This document shows, in pieces, positions 1 to 8,115 of a stretch of DNA of 64,000 nt; within the stretch, counting starts at the first letter, position 1, and each line of letters begins with the position of its first letter. This DNA is from Mycobacterium sp. WUMAC-067 (GTDB lineage: Bacteria > Actinomycetota > Actinomycetes > Mycobacteriales > Mycobacteriaceae). Location of the stretch: positions 1 to 64,000 of the forward strand of contig NZ_JAEKMI010000006.1 in NCBI RefSeq assembly GCF_020217485.1. The letters are read 5' to 3'. The notes under the pieces were generated by a model. The model saw nothing but the letters and a program-made list of their open reading frames with translations. It was not told where the DNA came from and searched no databases. Both the position numbers and the translations under genes were made by a program.

Positions 1-42
1 GGCCGTATTTTCGCCGTGGCGTTACGCTCGCGGCCAAAAGGG

Positions 43-1239
43 TCAGCCCAGGGACGCCAGCGCGCGCACCAACTGGTCGACCTCGGCCGTCGTCGAATAG
101 TGCGCCAGCCCGACGGTGACCGCGCCGCCGATGTCGTTGACCCCCAGCACGTCGAGCGCGCGGGAGCTTTCGTTGGTGACGGCCAGAATCCCGTTGTCCG
201 CCAACCGCTGCACCACTCGTTCGGCGGGCACGCCGTTCAGGGCGAAACTGACCACCGGGATCCGCACCTCGGGACGGCCGATGACCATCACCAACGGCAA
301 CGAGCGCAACGACACCATCAGGTAGTCGTAGATCCGGTTCAGATACGAGGTGGCGGATTGCATCGAGACCGCCAGGCGTTCGCGCCGGGTGCCGCGGGCG
401 GATTCGTCGAGCGACGCCAGGTACTCGATGCTGGCGACCACCCCGGCCAGGAGTCCGAACTGGTGCGCGCCGATCTCCAGGCGCGCCGCGCCCGTCGCTT
501 TGGGGTCGGTCGGGATGGAACTGAACGAGTTGAGCAGCGCCGGATCGCGGAACACGATCGCCCCGATCGGCGGGCCGCCCCACGCGGCGGCGTTCACCGC
601 CACCACGTCGGCGTCGGTTTCCTTCATGTCGAGCAGCCGGTAGGGCGCCGCGGCGGAATGATCGACGACCACGAGGCCGCCGACGTCGTGCACCAGCTTG
701 GTCATCGCGCGCAGGTCGGTGACCGTGCCCATCGTCGCGGACGCCGAGGCGACGGCGACCAGCCGAGTGGACTTACCGATCAGGCCCTCCCACTGCCACG
801 TCGGCAGTTCGCCCGTCTCGATGTCGATCTCGGCCCACTTGACCTTGGCCCCGTACCGGTGCGCCGCCCGCAGCCACGGGGCGATGTTGGCCTCGTCGTC
901 GAGGCGGCTGACGACGACCTCGTAGCCCAGGCCGGCCCGCGACGACGACGCCTCGGCCAGCGCGGACAGCAAGATCGCGCGATCGGCGCCCAGGACCACG
1001 CCCGCGGGCTCGACGTTGAACAGATCGGCCACCGCCGCCCGGGCCGCCTCCAAGATGGCGGCGCTGCGCTGCGCCGACGGGTGCGCCCCCACGGTGGTGG
1101 GGCCGGACCTGCGGAAAGCCGTCGACACCGTCGTCGCGACGGAGTCGGGAATCAGCATCCCGGCGGGAGCGTCGAAGTGTACCCATCCGTCACCCAGTGA
1201 CGGATGCAGTCCGCGCACCCGGGCGACGTCGTATGCCAT
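43..1239 (-). CDS. Class V aminotransferase-fold protein (Rv3778c-like), Schiff-base lysine missing
   Basis: A 398-residue protein of the PLP-dependent aminotransferase class V / cysteine desulfurase-like fold. ATG at 1239 is chosen because [16 protein letters not shown] matches the recalled Rv3778c start and length; the open frame runs on upstream to about 3057 only as a shadow of the opposite gene. The fold markers are the [10 protein letters not shown] strand (Asp193, expected to pair with the PLP pyridine nitrogen) and WGGPPIG (220-226). The catalytic lysine normally found in K-x-x-G-P is Ala219, so normal PLP transamination or desulfuration is doubtful. It is divergent from the membrane protein gene at 1369. 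Function unknown. Confidence 0.85.
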   Translation of the reverse strand: MAYDVARVRGLHPSLGDGWVHFDAPAGMLIPDSVATTVSTAFRRSGPTTVGAHPSAQRSAAILEAARAAVADLFNVEPAGVVLGADRAILLSALAEASSSRAGLGYEVVVSRLDDEANIAPWLRAAHRYGAKVKWAEIDIETGELPTWQWEGLIGKSTRLVAVASASATMGTVTDLRAMTKLVHDVGGLVVVDHSAAAPYRLLDMKETDADVVAVNAAAWGGPPIGAIVFRDPALLNSFSSIPTDPKATGAARLEIGAHQFGLLAGVVASIEYLASLDESARGTRRERLAVSMQSATSYLNRIYDYLMVSLRSLPLVMVIGRPEVRIPVVSFALNGVPAERVVQRLADNGILAVTNESSRALDVLGVNDIGGAVTVGLAHYSTTAEVDQLVRALASLG

Positions 1240-1368
1240 GTGGGCCACCTTAGGCTTCCGCGTTTTTTGCGAAACTGTGACGGTAGCGGGTGCCCTGAAT
1301 GGCTCCAAGCCGTGCCGGTCAATCGGTGGCCTCCCGAGCCAGGGCACCCGGCCAGCCATACTAGTCGA

Positions 1369-3342
1369 GTGGGGCTCTGGTTCGGAACGCTCATTGCATT
1401 GTTTTTGCTGATAGCGCCCGGGGCGATCATCGCACGTATCAGTCAGCTGTCGTGGCCGGTCGCTGTTGCGGTGGGTCCGGCGCTGACCTACGGCGTGGTG
1501 GCGCTCGCCATTATTCCGTTTGGTGCCATCGGAATACCGTGGAACGGCTGGACCGCGCTGGCGGCGCTGGCCGTGATGTGCCTGGTGATGATCGGTTTCC
1601 AGCTGCTGCTCGGCCGCTACCGCGACCGCGACGCCGAGACCCGCAGGGTCGGCCGCTGGCCGGCGATCACGGTGGCCGCCGGGGTGGCGCTGGGGGCCCT
1701 GCTCATCATGTGGGCCGCCTACCGCGGCCTGGACGGCCATTGGCAGACCATCCCGAGCACCTGGGATGCGGTCTGGCACGCCAATGAGGTGCGGTTCATC
1801 CTCGACACCGGCCAGGCGTCGTCCACCCACATGGGCGAGCTGCGCAACGTCGAGACACACCACACGCTGTACTACCCGTCGGTGTTCCACGCCCTGGCCG
1901 CGGTGTTCTGCCAGCTGACCGGGGCGGCGCCCACCACCGGCTACACGTTGAGCTCGGTCGCCGCCTCGGTGTGGCTGTTTCCGACCGGCGCGGCGATGCT
2001 CACCTGGCGCCTGCTCCGCCCGACCTGGGGCGAATGGCGCTCCGCGGGAGCCGCCGCGACCGCCGCCACGCTGGCGGCATCGTTCACCGCGGTCCCCTAC
2101 GTCGAGTTCGCCGTCGCCGCGATGCCCAACCTGGCGGCCTACGGCGCCGCGGTGCCGGCGTTCGTGTTGATCACCTCCACGCTGCGCCACCGCGACCGCA
2201 TCCCCGCGGCCGTGCTGGCGCTGGTGGGCGTCATGTCGGTGCACATCACCGGCGGTGTGATCGTGCTGTTGCTGCTGCTGGCCTGGTGGCTCCTGGACGC
2301 GCTGTGGCACCCGGTGCGCGGCAGGCTGGCCGACGTGGCGGCCCTGGCCTGCGTCGCGGTGGTGTCCGGGTTGATCCTGTTGCCGCAGTTCATCAGCGTG
2401 CAGGAGCAGGAAGACATCATCGCCGGGCACTCCTTTCTCACCTACCTCAGCAAGAAGCGGGGGCTTTTCGACGCCGTCTTCCAGCACTCCCGCCACCTCA
2501 ACGACTTCCCGGTCCAGTACGGGCTGATCGGGCTGGCCGCCATCGGCGGCGTCATCCTGCTGGTCAAGCGGATCTGGTGGCCGCTGGCCCTGTGGCTGCT
2601 GCTGATCGTGGTGAACGTCGACGCCGGAAATCCGATCGGCGGCCCGATCGGCGCGGTGGCAGGAATGTTCGGCGAATTCTTCTACAAGGATCCGCGCCGG
2701 ATCGCGGCCGCCACCACCTTGCTGCTGGAGCCGATGGCCGGCATCGCGTTGTTCGCGATCGTGCTGGGCGTCGTCGCCGCGGCCCGACGGGTGTCGGGCC
2801 GGTACAAACCGTTGCCGGCCCCGGTCTGGGTGTCGGCCACCGCCGTTCTGCTGGTGGCGACCACGCTGCTCAGCGCGCGCCACTACCTCTACCGGCATCT
2901 GTGGTTGTTCGGCGACAAATACGACTCGGTGATGATCGACCAACGCGACCTGATGGCCATGGCTTACCTGGCCAAGCTGCCGGGGGCCCGCGAGACCCTG
3001 ATCGGCAACGCCAACACCGACGGCACCGCGTGGATGTACGCCGTCGCCGACCTGCACCCGCTATGGACGCACTACGACTACCCGCAACAGATGGGCCCGG
3101 GCCCCAACCGGTATATCTTCTGGACCTCGGCGCGCCGGGGCGATTCCGATCCGAGGGTCCTCGCGGCAATCAAAGCGCTCAATATCCGGTACATCTACAC
3201 GAGCTCGCCGACTGTCCGGGGGTTCGCCGTACCCGAAGGACTAGTGTCACTGGATAAGTCGAAGTCGTGGGCGCTGATCTACGACAATGGCGGTGCCCGA
3301 ATTTATGAATGGCGACCAAGCGGCACGCCGCCACACCCATAG
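1369..3342 (+). CDS. Polytopic membrane protein, GT-C glycosyltransferase-like (Rv3779-like)
   Basis: A 657-residue protein with about a dozen hydrophobic segments and a soluble C-terminal part, resembling H37Rv Rv3779. Such proteins look like GT-C lipid-linked-sugar transferases; Rv3779 has been discussed as a polyprenyl-phosphate glycosyltransferase-like protein, but I see no motif that fixes donor or acceptor. GTG at 1369 begins [18 protein letters not shown], a good first membrane helix. There is no Shine-Dalgarno; a weak CATACT/TACTAG element at 1356-1363 would give a leaderless mRNA. The longer in-frame extension from 1204 overlaps the divergent gene and is not believed. It is followed after 21 bp by bpa. 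Confidence 0.8.
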   Translation: MGLWFGTLIALFLLIAPGAIIARISQLSWPVAVAVGPALTYGVVALAIIPFGAIGIPWNGWTALAALAVMCLVMIGFQLLLGRYRDRDAETRRVGRWPAITVAAGVALGALLIMWAAYRGLDGHWQTIPSTWDAVWHANEVRFILDTGQASSTHMGELRNVETHHTLYYPSVFHALAAVFCQLTGAAPTTGYTLSSVAASVWLFPTGAAMLTWRLLRPTWGEWRSAGAAATAATLAASFTAVPYVEFAVAAMPNLAAYGAAVPAFVLITSTLRHRDRIPAAVLALVGVMSVHITGGVIVLLLLLAWWLLDALWHPVRGRLADVAALACVAVVSGLILLPQFISVQEQEDIIAGHSFLTYLSKKRGLFDAVFQHSRHLNDFPVQYGLIGLAAIGGVILLVKRIWWPLALWLLLIVVNVDAGNPIGGPIGAVAGMFGEFFYKDPRRIAAATTLLLEPMAGIALFAIVLGVVAAARRVSGRYKPLPAPVWVSATAVLLVATTLLSARHYLYRHLWLFGDKYDSVMIDQRDLMAMAYLAKLPGARETLIGNANTDGTAWMYAVADLHPLWTHYDYPQQMGPGPNRYIFWTSARRGDSDPRVLAAIKALNIRYIYTSSPTVRGFAVPEGLVSLDKSKSWALIYDNGGARIYEWRPSGTPPHP

Positions 3343-3363
3343 TCCACAAAGGATGGTGAAGTA

Positions 3364-3873
3364 TTGAGTACCCGCAACGATGATGACGACGTCGAAGTCA
3401 TCGGCGGTGTCGACCCGCGGATCATGGCGATCGCCGACGACGACTCCGACGAGCGCTCCCTGACCGATCTGGTCGAGCAGCCCGCAAAGGTGATGCGGAT
3501 CGGAACCATGATCAAGCAACTGCTCGAGGAAGTGCGCGCCGCGCCGCTGGACGACGCCAGCCGCAACCGGCTGCGCGAAATCCACGCGACCAGCATCCGG
3601 GAACTGGAAGAGGGCTTGGCGCCGGAACTGCGTGAGGAACTCGACCGCCTCACCCTGCCCTTCAACGAGGACGCCGCGCCGTCGGACGCCGAATTGCGCA
3701 TCGCCCAAGCGCAGTTGGTCGGCTGGCTGGAAGGACTCTTCCACGGCATCCAGACCGCGCTGTTCGCCCAGCAGATGGCCGCCCGCGCCCAGCTGGAGAA
3801 GATGCGCCAGGGCGCGCTTCCCCCGGGCGTGGGTAAGCCGGGCGGGGCGCCCGGGCACGGCCAGTACCTGTAA
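3364..3873 (+). CDS. bpa: Bacterial proteasome activator Bpa (PafE)
   Basis: A 169-residue orthologue of Rv3780. Bpa forms an ATP-independent ring that docks on the 20S proteasome and opens its gate for unfolded substrates. The decisive feature is the C-terminal GQYL (166-169), the proteasome-docking tail, after a helical core (about 40-150) that includes PAKVMRIGTMIKQLLEEV. The acidic N-terminus (residues 5-10) and Gly/Pro-rich linker before the tail are typical. TTG at 3364 is chosen because AAAGGATGG sits just upstream and residues MSTRNDDDD match the family. It lies 20 bp before wzt and is probably co-transcribed with the galactan export genes by position only. Confidence 0.93.
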   Translation: MSTRNDDDDVEVIGGVDPRIMAIADDDSDERSLTDLVEQPAKVMRIGTMIKQLLEEVRAAPLDDASRNRLREIHATSIRELEEGLAPELREELDRLTLPFNEDAAPSDAELRIAQAQLVGWLEGLFHGIQTALFAQQMAARAQLEKMRQGALPPGVGKPGGAPGHGQYL

Positions 3874-3893
3874 GCGACCTCGGGTAGTTCACG

Positions 3894-4691
3894 GTGTCGG
3901 GTCCTCACATCAAGACGCACAACGCGTGGGTGGAATTTCCCATCTTCGACGCGAAGTCGCGCTCGTTGAAGAAGGCAGTCTTGGGCAGGGCGGGCGGCAC
4001 GATCGGACGCAACAACTCCAACGTGGTCGTCGTCGAAGCGTTGCGGGACATCACCATGTCCCTCGAGCTGGGCGACCGGGTCGGTCTGGTCGGGCACAAT
4101 GGGGCGGGGAAATCGACTCTGCTGCGCCTACTTTCGGGCATCTACGAGCCCACCCGGGGCTGGGCGCAGGTCACCGGGAGGGTGGCGCCGATCTTCGACC
4201 TCGGCGTGGGGATGGACCCGGAGATCTCCGGCTACGAGAACATCATCATCCGGGGCCTGTTCCTCGGGCAGACCCGAAAGCAGATGCAGTCCAAGGTCGA
4301 CGAGATCGCCGAGTTCACCGAGCTGGGCGACTACCTGTCGATGCCGCTGCGGACCTATTCCACCGGCATGCGGGTCCGGCTGGCGATGGGCGTGGTCACC
4401 AGCATCGATCCCGAGATCCTGTTGCTCGACGAGGGCCTGGGCGCGGTGGACGCCGACTTCATGAAGAAGGCCCAGTCGCGGCTGCAGGGCCTGGTGGAGC
4501 GGTCTGGAATCCTGGTGTTCGCCAGCCATTCCAACGAATTCCTGGCCCGGCTGTGCAAGACGGCGATGTGGATCGACCACGGTGTCATCCGCATGACCGG
4601 TGGCATCGAGGACGTCGTGCGGGCGTATGAGGGGGAGGACGCGGCCCGGCACGTGCGCGAGGTGCTGGCCGAGACGGCCGGACAGCCATGA
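3894..4691 (+). CDS. wzt: Wzt-type ABC transporter ATPase for galactan export
   Basis: A 265-residue nucleotide-binding subunit, orthologue of Rv3781 (also annotated rfbE). With Wzm it is thought to flip lipid-linked galactan across the plasma membrane. Motifs: Walker A GHNGAGKST (67-75), signature YSTGM (155-159), Walker B ILLLDE (175-180) and a switch histidine in FASHSNE. The family usually has a Wzt-type N-terminal extension before Walker A, as here. GTG start at 3894. Its stop overlaps the glfT1 start as ATGA (4688-4691), indicating translational coupling. No C-terminal carbohydrate-binding domain is present, consistent with export not dependent on a capping signal. Confidence 0.93.
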   Translation: MSGPHIKTHNAWVEFPIFDAKSRSLKKAVLGRAGGTIGRNNSNVVVVEALRDITMSLELGDRVGLVGHNGAGKSTLLRLLSGIYEPTRGWAQVTGRVAPIFDLGVGMDPEISGYENIIIRGLFLGQTRKQMQSKVDEIAEFTELGDYLSMPLRTYSTGMRVRLAMGVVTSIDPEILLLDEGLGAVDADFMKKAQSRLQGLVERSGILVFASHSNEFLARLCKTAMWIDHGVIRMTGGIEDVVRAYEGEDAARHVREVLAETAGQP

Positions 4692-5773
4692 GCGACACCG
4701 TCGTCGCCGTCGTCGTCACTCACCGGCGCCCCGACGAGCTGGCCAAGTCCCTCGATGTGCTGAGCACGCAGACCCGGCTACCCGACCACCTCATCGTCGT
4801 GGACAACGATTTCTCGGGCGATGACCTGGTCCGCGAACTGGTTGCGGGACAACCCATTCCAACCACCTATCTGGGATCACGCCGCAACCTCGGCGGCGCC
4901 GGCGGCTTCGCGCTGGGCATGCTGCACGCGTTGGCCCAGGGCGCCGATTGGGTGTGGCTGGCCGACGACGACGGACGCCCGCAGGATTCCCACGTTCTGG
5001 CCACCCTGCTGGCGTGCGCGGAAAAGCACGGCCTGGCCGAGGTGTCACCGATGGTGTGCAATATGGACGATGCCGAGCGGCTGGCGTTTCCGTTGCGCCG
5101 CGGCTTGGAATGGCGCAGGCGCGCAAGCGAATTGCGCACTGAAACTGGGCAGGACCTGCTGCGCGGCATCGCGTCGTTGTTCAACGGCGCGCTGTTCCGG
5201 GCGGCCACGCTGGAATCGGTCGGCGTCCCGGATCTGCGGCTGTTCATCCGCGGCGACGAGGTGGAGATGCACCGACGGCTGGTGCGTTCGGGCCTGCCGT
5301 TCGGAACCTGCCTGGACGCGGTCTACCTGCATCCGTGCGGAACCGACGAATTCCGCCCGATTCTCGGTGGACGCATGCACACCCAGTATCCCGACAATGC
5401 CACCAAGCGATTCTTCACCTACCGCAACCGCGGTTACCTGCAGTCACAACCGGGACTGCGCAAGCTGGTGGTGCAGGAATGGGTTCGGTTCGGCTGGTTC
5501 TTTCTGGTGACCCGTCGCGACCCCCGTGGTCTGGCCGAGTGGATCCGCTTGCGGCGCTTGGGACGTCGTGAACAGTTCGGCCGGCCCAGTGGCGATCGCG
5601 AGCGCGGCGGAGCCGGGCGAAGCGGGTCGCCACCATCCCGGCCCAGTGGCGATCGCGAGCGCGGCGCAGCCGGGCGAAGCGGGTCGCCACCATCCCAGCC
5701 CAGTGGCGATCGCGAGCGCGGCGCAGCCGGGCGAAGCGGGTCGCCACCATTTAGACCGGGAGGACCCCGATGA
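4688..5773 (+). CDS. glfT1: Galactofuranosyltransferase GlfT1 with repeat-derived C-terminal tail
   Basis: Orthologue of Rv3782, a GT2-family cytosolic enzyme that adds the first two galactofuranose residues from UDP-Galf to the rhamnosyl-GlcNAc-PP-decaprenol linker. The GT-A fold is shown by VVVTHRRPDELAKSL near the N-terminus, RRNLGGAGGFALG and the metal-binding DDD at 93-95. The recalled M. tuberculosis enzyme is about 304 residues; this one is 361 because residues from about 300 are encoded by three 57-bp tandem repeats giving PSGDRERGAAGRSGSPPS-type units. The stop overlaps wzm as ATGA (5770-5773), so the repeat lies inside a coupled operon. The tail is predicted basic, disordered and probably dispensable for catalysis. 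Confidence 0.92.
   Translation: MSDTVVAVVVTHRRPDELAKSLDVLSTQTRLPDHLIVVDNDFSGDDLVRELVAGQPIPTTYLGSRRNLGGAGGFALGMLHALAQGADWVWLADDDGRPQDSHVLATLLACAEKHGLAEVSPMVCNMDDAERLAFPLRRGLEWRRRASELRTETGQDLLRGIASLFNGALFRAATLESVGVPDLRLFIRGDEVEMHRRLVRSGLPFGTCLDAVYLHPCGTDEFRPILGGRMHTQYPDNATKRFFTYRNRGYLQSQPGLRKLVVQEWVRFGWFFLVTRRDPRGLAEWIRLRRLGRREQFGRPSGDRERGGAGRSGSPPSRPSGDRERGAAGRSGSPPSQPSGDRERGAAGRSGSPPFRPGGPR
5585..5750 (+). repeat. 57-bp in-frame tandem repeat (three copies) at the 3' end of glfT1
   Basis: Copies begin at 5585, 5642 and 5699 with a period of exactly 57 bp (19 codons). The first two are full length and the third stops after 52 bp. Copies differ at a few positions, for example the base after GGCG in the middle. 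Each contains the near-palindromic GGCGATCGCGAGCG. The period keeps the reading frame, so copy-number change would lengthen or shorten GlfT1 without disturbing the overlapping wzm start. It resembles mycobacterial interspersed/VNTR loci in size and position, but identity with a named locus was not tested. Confidence 0.95.
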
Positions 5774-6600
5774 CGTTCCTTGACGCGGCCGCACAGTCGC
5801 GGACATTCACCCGCGCCCGCGGCGATCTGGTCGACGGCTTCCGTCGTCACGAGCTCTGGCTGCACCTGGGCTGGCAGGACATCAAGCAGCGCTACCGGCG
5901 CTCGGTGCTGGGTCCCTTCTGGATCACCATCGCGACGGGGACCACCGCCGTCGCCATGGGCGGCCTGTACTCCAAGCTGTTTCACCTCGAGCTGTCCGTG
6001 CATCTGCCGTATGTGACGCTGGGCCTGATCATTTGGAACCTGATCAACGCCGCCATTCTGGAGGGCGCCGACGTCTTCGTCGCCAACGAGGGGCTGATCA
6101 AGCAGTTGCCCACCCCGCTGAGCGTGCACGTCTACCGGCTGGTGTGGCGGCAGGTCATCTTGTTCGCGCACAACATCGTCATCTACGTCGTGATCGCGGT
6201 GATCTATCCGAAGCCGTGGTCGTGGGCCGACCTTGCGGTGATTCCGGCGCTGGCGCTGATCGTGCTCAATTGCATATGGGTGTCACTGTGTTTCGGCATC
6301 CTGGCGACCCGCTACCGCGACATCGGTCCGCTGCTCTTTTCCGTCGTGCAGTTGCTGTTCTTCATGACGCCGATCATCTGGAACGACGACACCCTGCGCC
6401 AGCAGGGCGCCGGACGGTGGTCCCGCATCGTCGAGCTCAACCCGCTGCTGCACTACCTCGACATCGTTCGCGCGCCGCTGCTCGGGGCGCACCAGGAGCT
6501 GCGGCACTGGGCGGTGGTGCTGGTGTTGACGGCCGTCGGTTGGGTGTTCGCGGCCATCGCGATGCGCCAATACCGCGCCCGGGTGCCCTACTGGGTTTAG
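5770..6600 (+). CDS. wzm: Wzm-type ABC transporter permease for galactan export
   Basis: A 276-residue ABC-2 type integral membrane protein, orthologue of Rv3783 (rfbD), partner of Wzt at 3894. It has the usual amphipathic N-terminus with WQDIKQRYRRSVLGPFW (the ABC-2/TagG-like entry motif) followed by about six membrane segments. The start ATG at 5770 overlaps the glfT1 stop, and GGGAGGA at 5758-5764 gives a strong ribosome site located just after the tandem repeat. Together wzt-glfT1-wzm form a tightly coupled unit for starting the galactan and moving it outward. Confidence 0.93.
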   Translation: MTFLDAAAQSRTFTRARGDLVDGFRRHELWLHLGWQDIKQRYRRSVLGPFWITIATGTTAVAMGGLYSKLFHLELSVHLPYVTLGLIIWNLINAAILEGADVFVANEGLIKQLPTPLSVHVYRLVWRQVILFAHNIVIYVVIAVIYPKPWSWADLAVIPALALIVLNCIWVSLCFGILATRYRDIGPLLFSVVQLLFFMTPIIWNDDTLRQQGAGRWSRIVELNPLLHYLDIVRAPLLGAHQELRHWAVVLVLTAVGWVFAAIAMRQYRARVPYWV

Positions 6601-6629
6601 CGTCTCCCCGCCTTGTCACAGGGCGGTAC

Positions 6630-6650
6630 TACTATCGAACACATGTTCGC
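6630..6650 (+). promoter_or_regulatory. Promoter and LexA (SOS) box over the start codon of the DUF222 gene
   Basis: A -10 element TACTAT (6630-6635) lies 7 bases before ATG 6643, predicting a leaderless transcript. Positions 6635-6650 read TCGAACACATGTTCGC, matching the mycobacterial SOS box TCGAAC-N4-GTTCGA at 15 of 16 constrained and spacer positions, with the start ATG inside the spacer and right arm. LexA bound here would block the transcription start. REP13E12-type genes of M. tuberculosis are known to carry LexA boxes. Confidence 0.8.
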
Positions 6651-8103
6651 ATTGGTGCCGCGTGTCCTCGCATTTCACGGCGTCGACGACGCCGGCGTGC
6701 TGGACCGGGTCACCGCGGCAGCCCGGGCGCAGAACGCGCAGTGCGCGCGGGAGCTGGAGGCGATCGGGGAGTTGTATGCCCGCCGGGCTCCCGCCGACGA
6801 CGCCGAGCGTTTCAACTGGGCCGTCGACGGACACGAGAACGTGGTCGCGGAGGTGGCGGCCGCACTGGGCATCAGCCGCGGCCGGGCGTCGGGGCGCTTG
6901 CGCTACGCGATCGCGTTGCGTGAGCGGCTGCCCCGGGTCGCGGAGGTCTTCGCCCGGGGCGCCATCGATTTCCGGCTGATGGCGGCAGTGGTGTACCGCA
7001 CCGAGCTGATCGAGGACCCCGAGCTGATCGCCCGGCTGGACGCCGCCGTGGCCCGGCACGCCCCGAAGTGGATGCGGTTGTCGGACCCGAAAATGGCTGA
7101 GCGCATTGACATGTGGGTGACGCGATTCGATCCCGCGGGGGTGCGCGTGCCGGGGATGCGCAGTCAAGATCGCCGTGTCGAGATCGGGCCCATCAGCCCG
7201 GGGCTGGCGGAGATCTCGGCGAGGGTGCATTCCACCGATGCGGCCGCAGTGGACCGCGCGCTTGACGCGCTGGCCGATTCGGTGTGCCGGAATGATTCAC
7301 GCACCAAGGCTCAGCGTCGCGCCGACGCGATGGGCGCGATGGCCGCCGGGCTGACCGCTCTGCGCTGCGACTGTGGCAGCCCGGAATGCCCTGCGGCGCA
7401 GCGGGTCCCGGGCACCAATGTCGTGATCCATGTGCTGGCCGAGCCGACCGCGGTCGGCGGCGAGGTGAGCGCGCCGGCATATCTGCCGGGGTTCGGCGCA
7501 TTGCCGACACCGTCGCTGCGCGAGGTGGCCGCCGTCGCGAAGACCAAGCCGCTTTCGCTGCCGCCGGACCGCGCGGAAGCCGGGTATCGGCCGTCAACCG
7601 CGCTGGCCGAGTTCATCCGGTTTCGCGATCTGACGTGCCGGTTCCCCGGTTGCGACGCCCCGGCCGACGTTTGCGACATCGACCACACGGTGCCGTTTCC
7701 GCTCGGCCCCACGCATCCGTCGAACCTCAAGCTGCTCTGCCGCCACCATCATCTGCTCAAGACCTTCTATACGGGCCCCGACGGCTGGCGGGATCGCCAG
7801 CGACCAGACGGCACGGTGGTGTGGACGTCGCCGACGGGACATACCTACACCACCAAACCCGTTGGCAGCCTTTATTTTCCGGCGCTGGCCATCCCGACCG
7901 GGACGCTGACACTGCCGGACTTCACGCCCGCGCCCTGGCAGAACCGCGGTGTCATGATGCCGGTCCGGCAGCGGACCCGGGCCCAGGATCACGCCGCCCG
8001 AGTCCGCTGGGAGCGCGGCATCAACGAGGCACGCATCAGCGCCGAGGCGGCGCGCCACGCCGAGCGGTCGGCGCCCAACAACAACGACCCACCGCCCTTC
8101 TAG
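6643..8103 (+). CDS. DUF222 / HNH endonuclease domain protein (REP13E12-like family)
   Basis: A 486-residue protein of the DUF222-HNH family, abundant in mycobacteria and related to the REP13E12 repeats of M. tuberculosis. The N-terminal two thirds (about 20-300) is DUF222; the C-terminal HNH module shows CRFPGCDAPADVCDIDHTVPF then NLKLLCRHHHLLKT, with the paired cysteines, the catalytic DH and the later N and HH. ATG 6643 is chosen over TTG 6613 because the promoter and SOS box place the transcription start there. It sits alone between wzm and a convergent ABC operon where H37Rv has Rv3784-Rv3787c, so it is an accessory insertion. The substrate of the nuclease domain is unknown. Confidence 0.9.
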   Translation: MFALVPRVLAFHGVDDAGVLDRVTAAARAQNAQCARELEAIGELYARRAPADDAERFNWAVDGHENVVAEVAAALGISRGRASGRLRYAIALRERLPRVAEVFARGAIDFRLMAAVVYRTELIEDPELIARLDAAVARHAPKWMRLSDPKMAERIDMWVTRFDPAGVRVPGMRSQDRRVEIGPISPGLAEISARVHSTDAAAVDRALDALADSVCRNDSRTKAQRRADAMGAMAAGLTALRCDCGSPECPAAQRVPGTNVVIHVLAEPTAVGGEVSAPAYLPGFGALPTPSLREVAAVAKTKPLSLPPDRAEAGYRPSTALAEFIRFRDLTCRFPGCDAPADVCDIDHTVPFPLGPTHPSNLKLLCRHHHLLKTFYTGPDGWRDRQRPDGTVVWTSPTGHTYTTKPVGSLYFPALAIPTGTLTLPDFTPAPWQNRGVMMPVRQRTRAQDHAARVRWERGINEARISAEAARHAERSAPNNNDPPPF

Positions 8104-8115
8104 TTCGCGCTGAGA

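Noticed and set aside
1240..3057. A 606-residue N-terminal extension of the aminotransferase-like protein.
   Set aside because: The extension lies antisense to the well-supported membrane protein gene, has His/Gln/Arg-rich low-complexity sequence, and the family start is at 1239.
5585..5750. Possible short CRISPR array.
   Set aside because: The three 57-bp units are directly adjacent with no spacers, no cas genes are nearby, and the reading frame of glfT1 runs through them.
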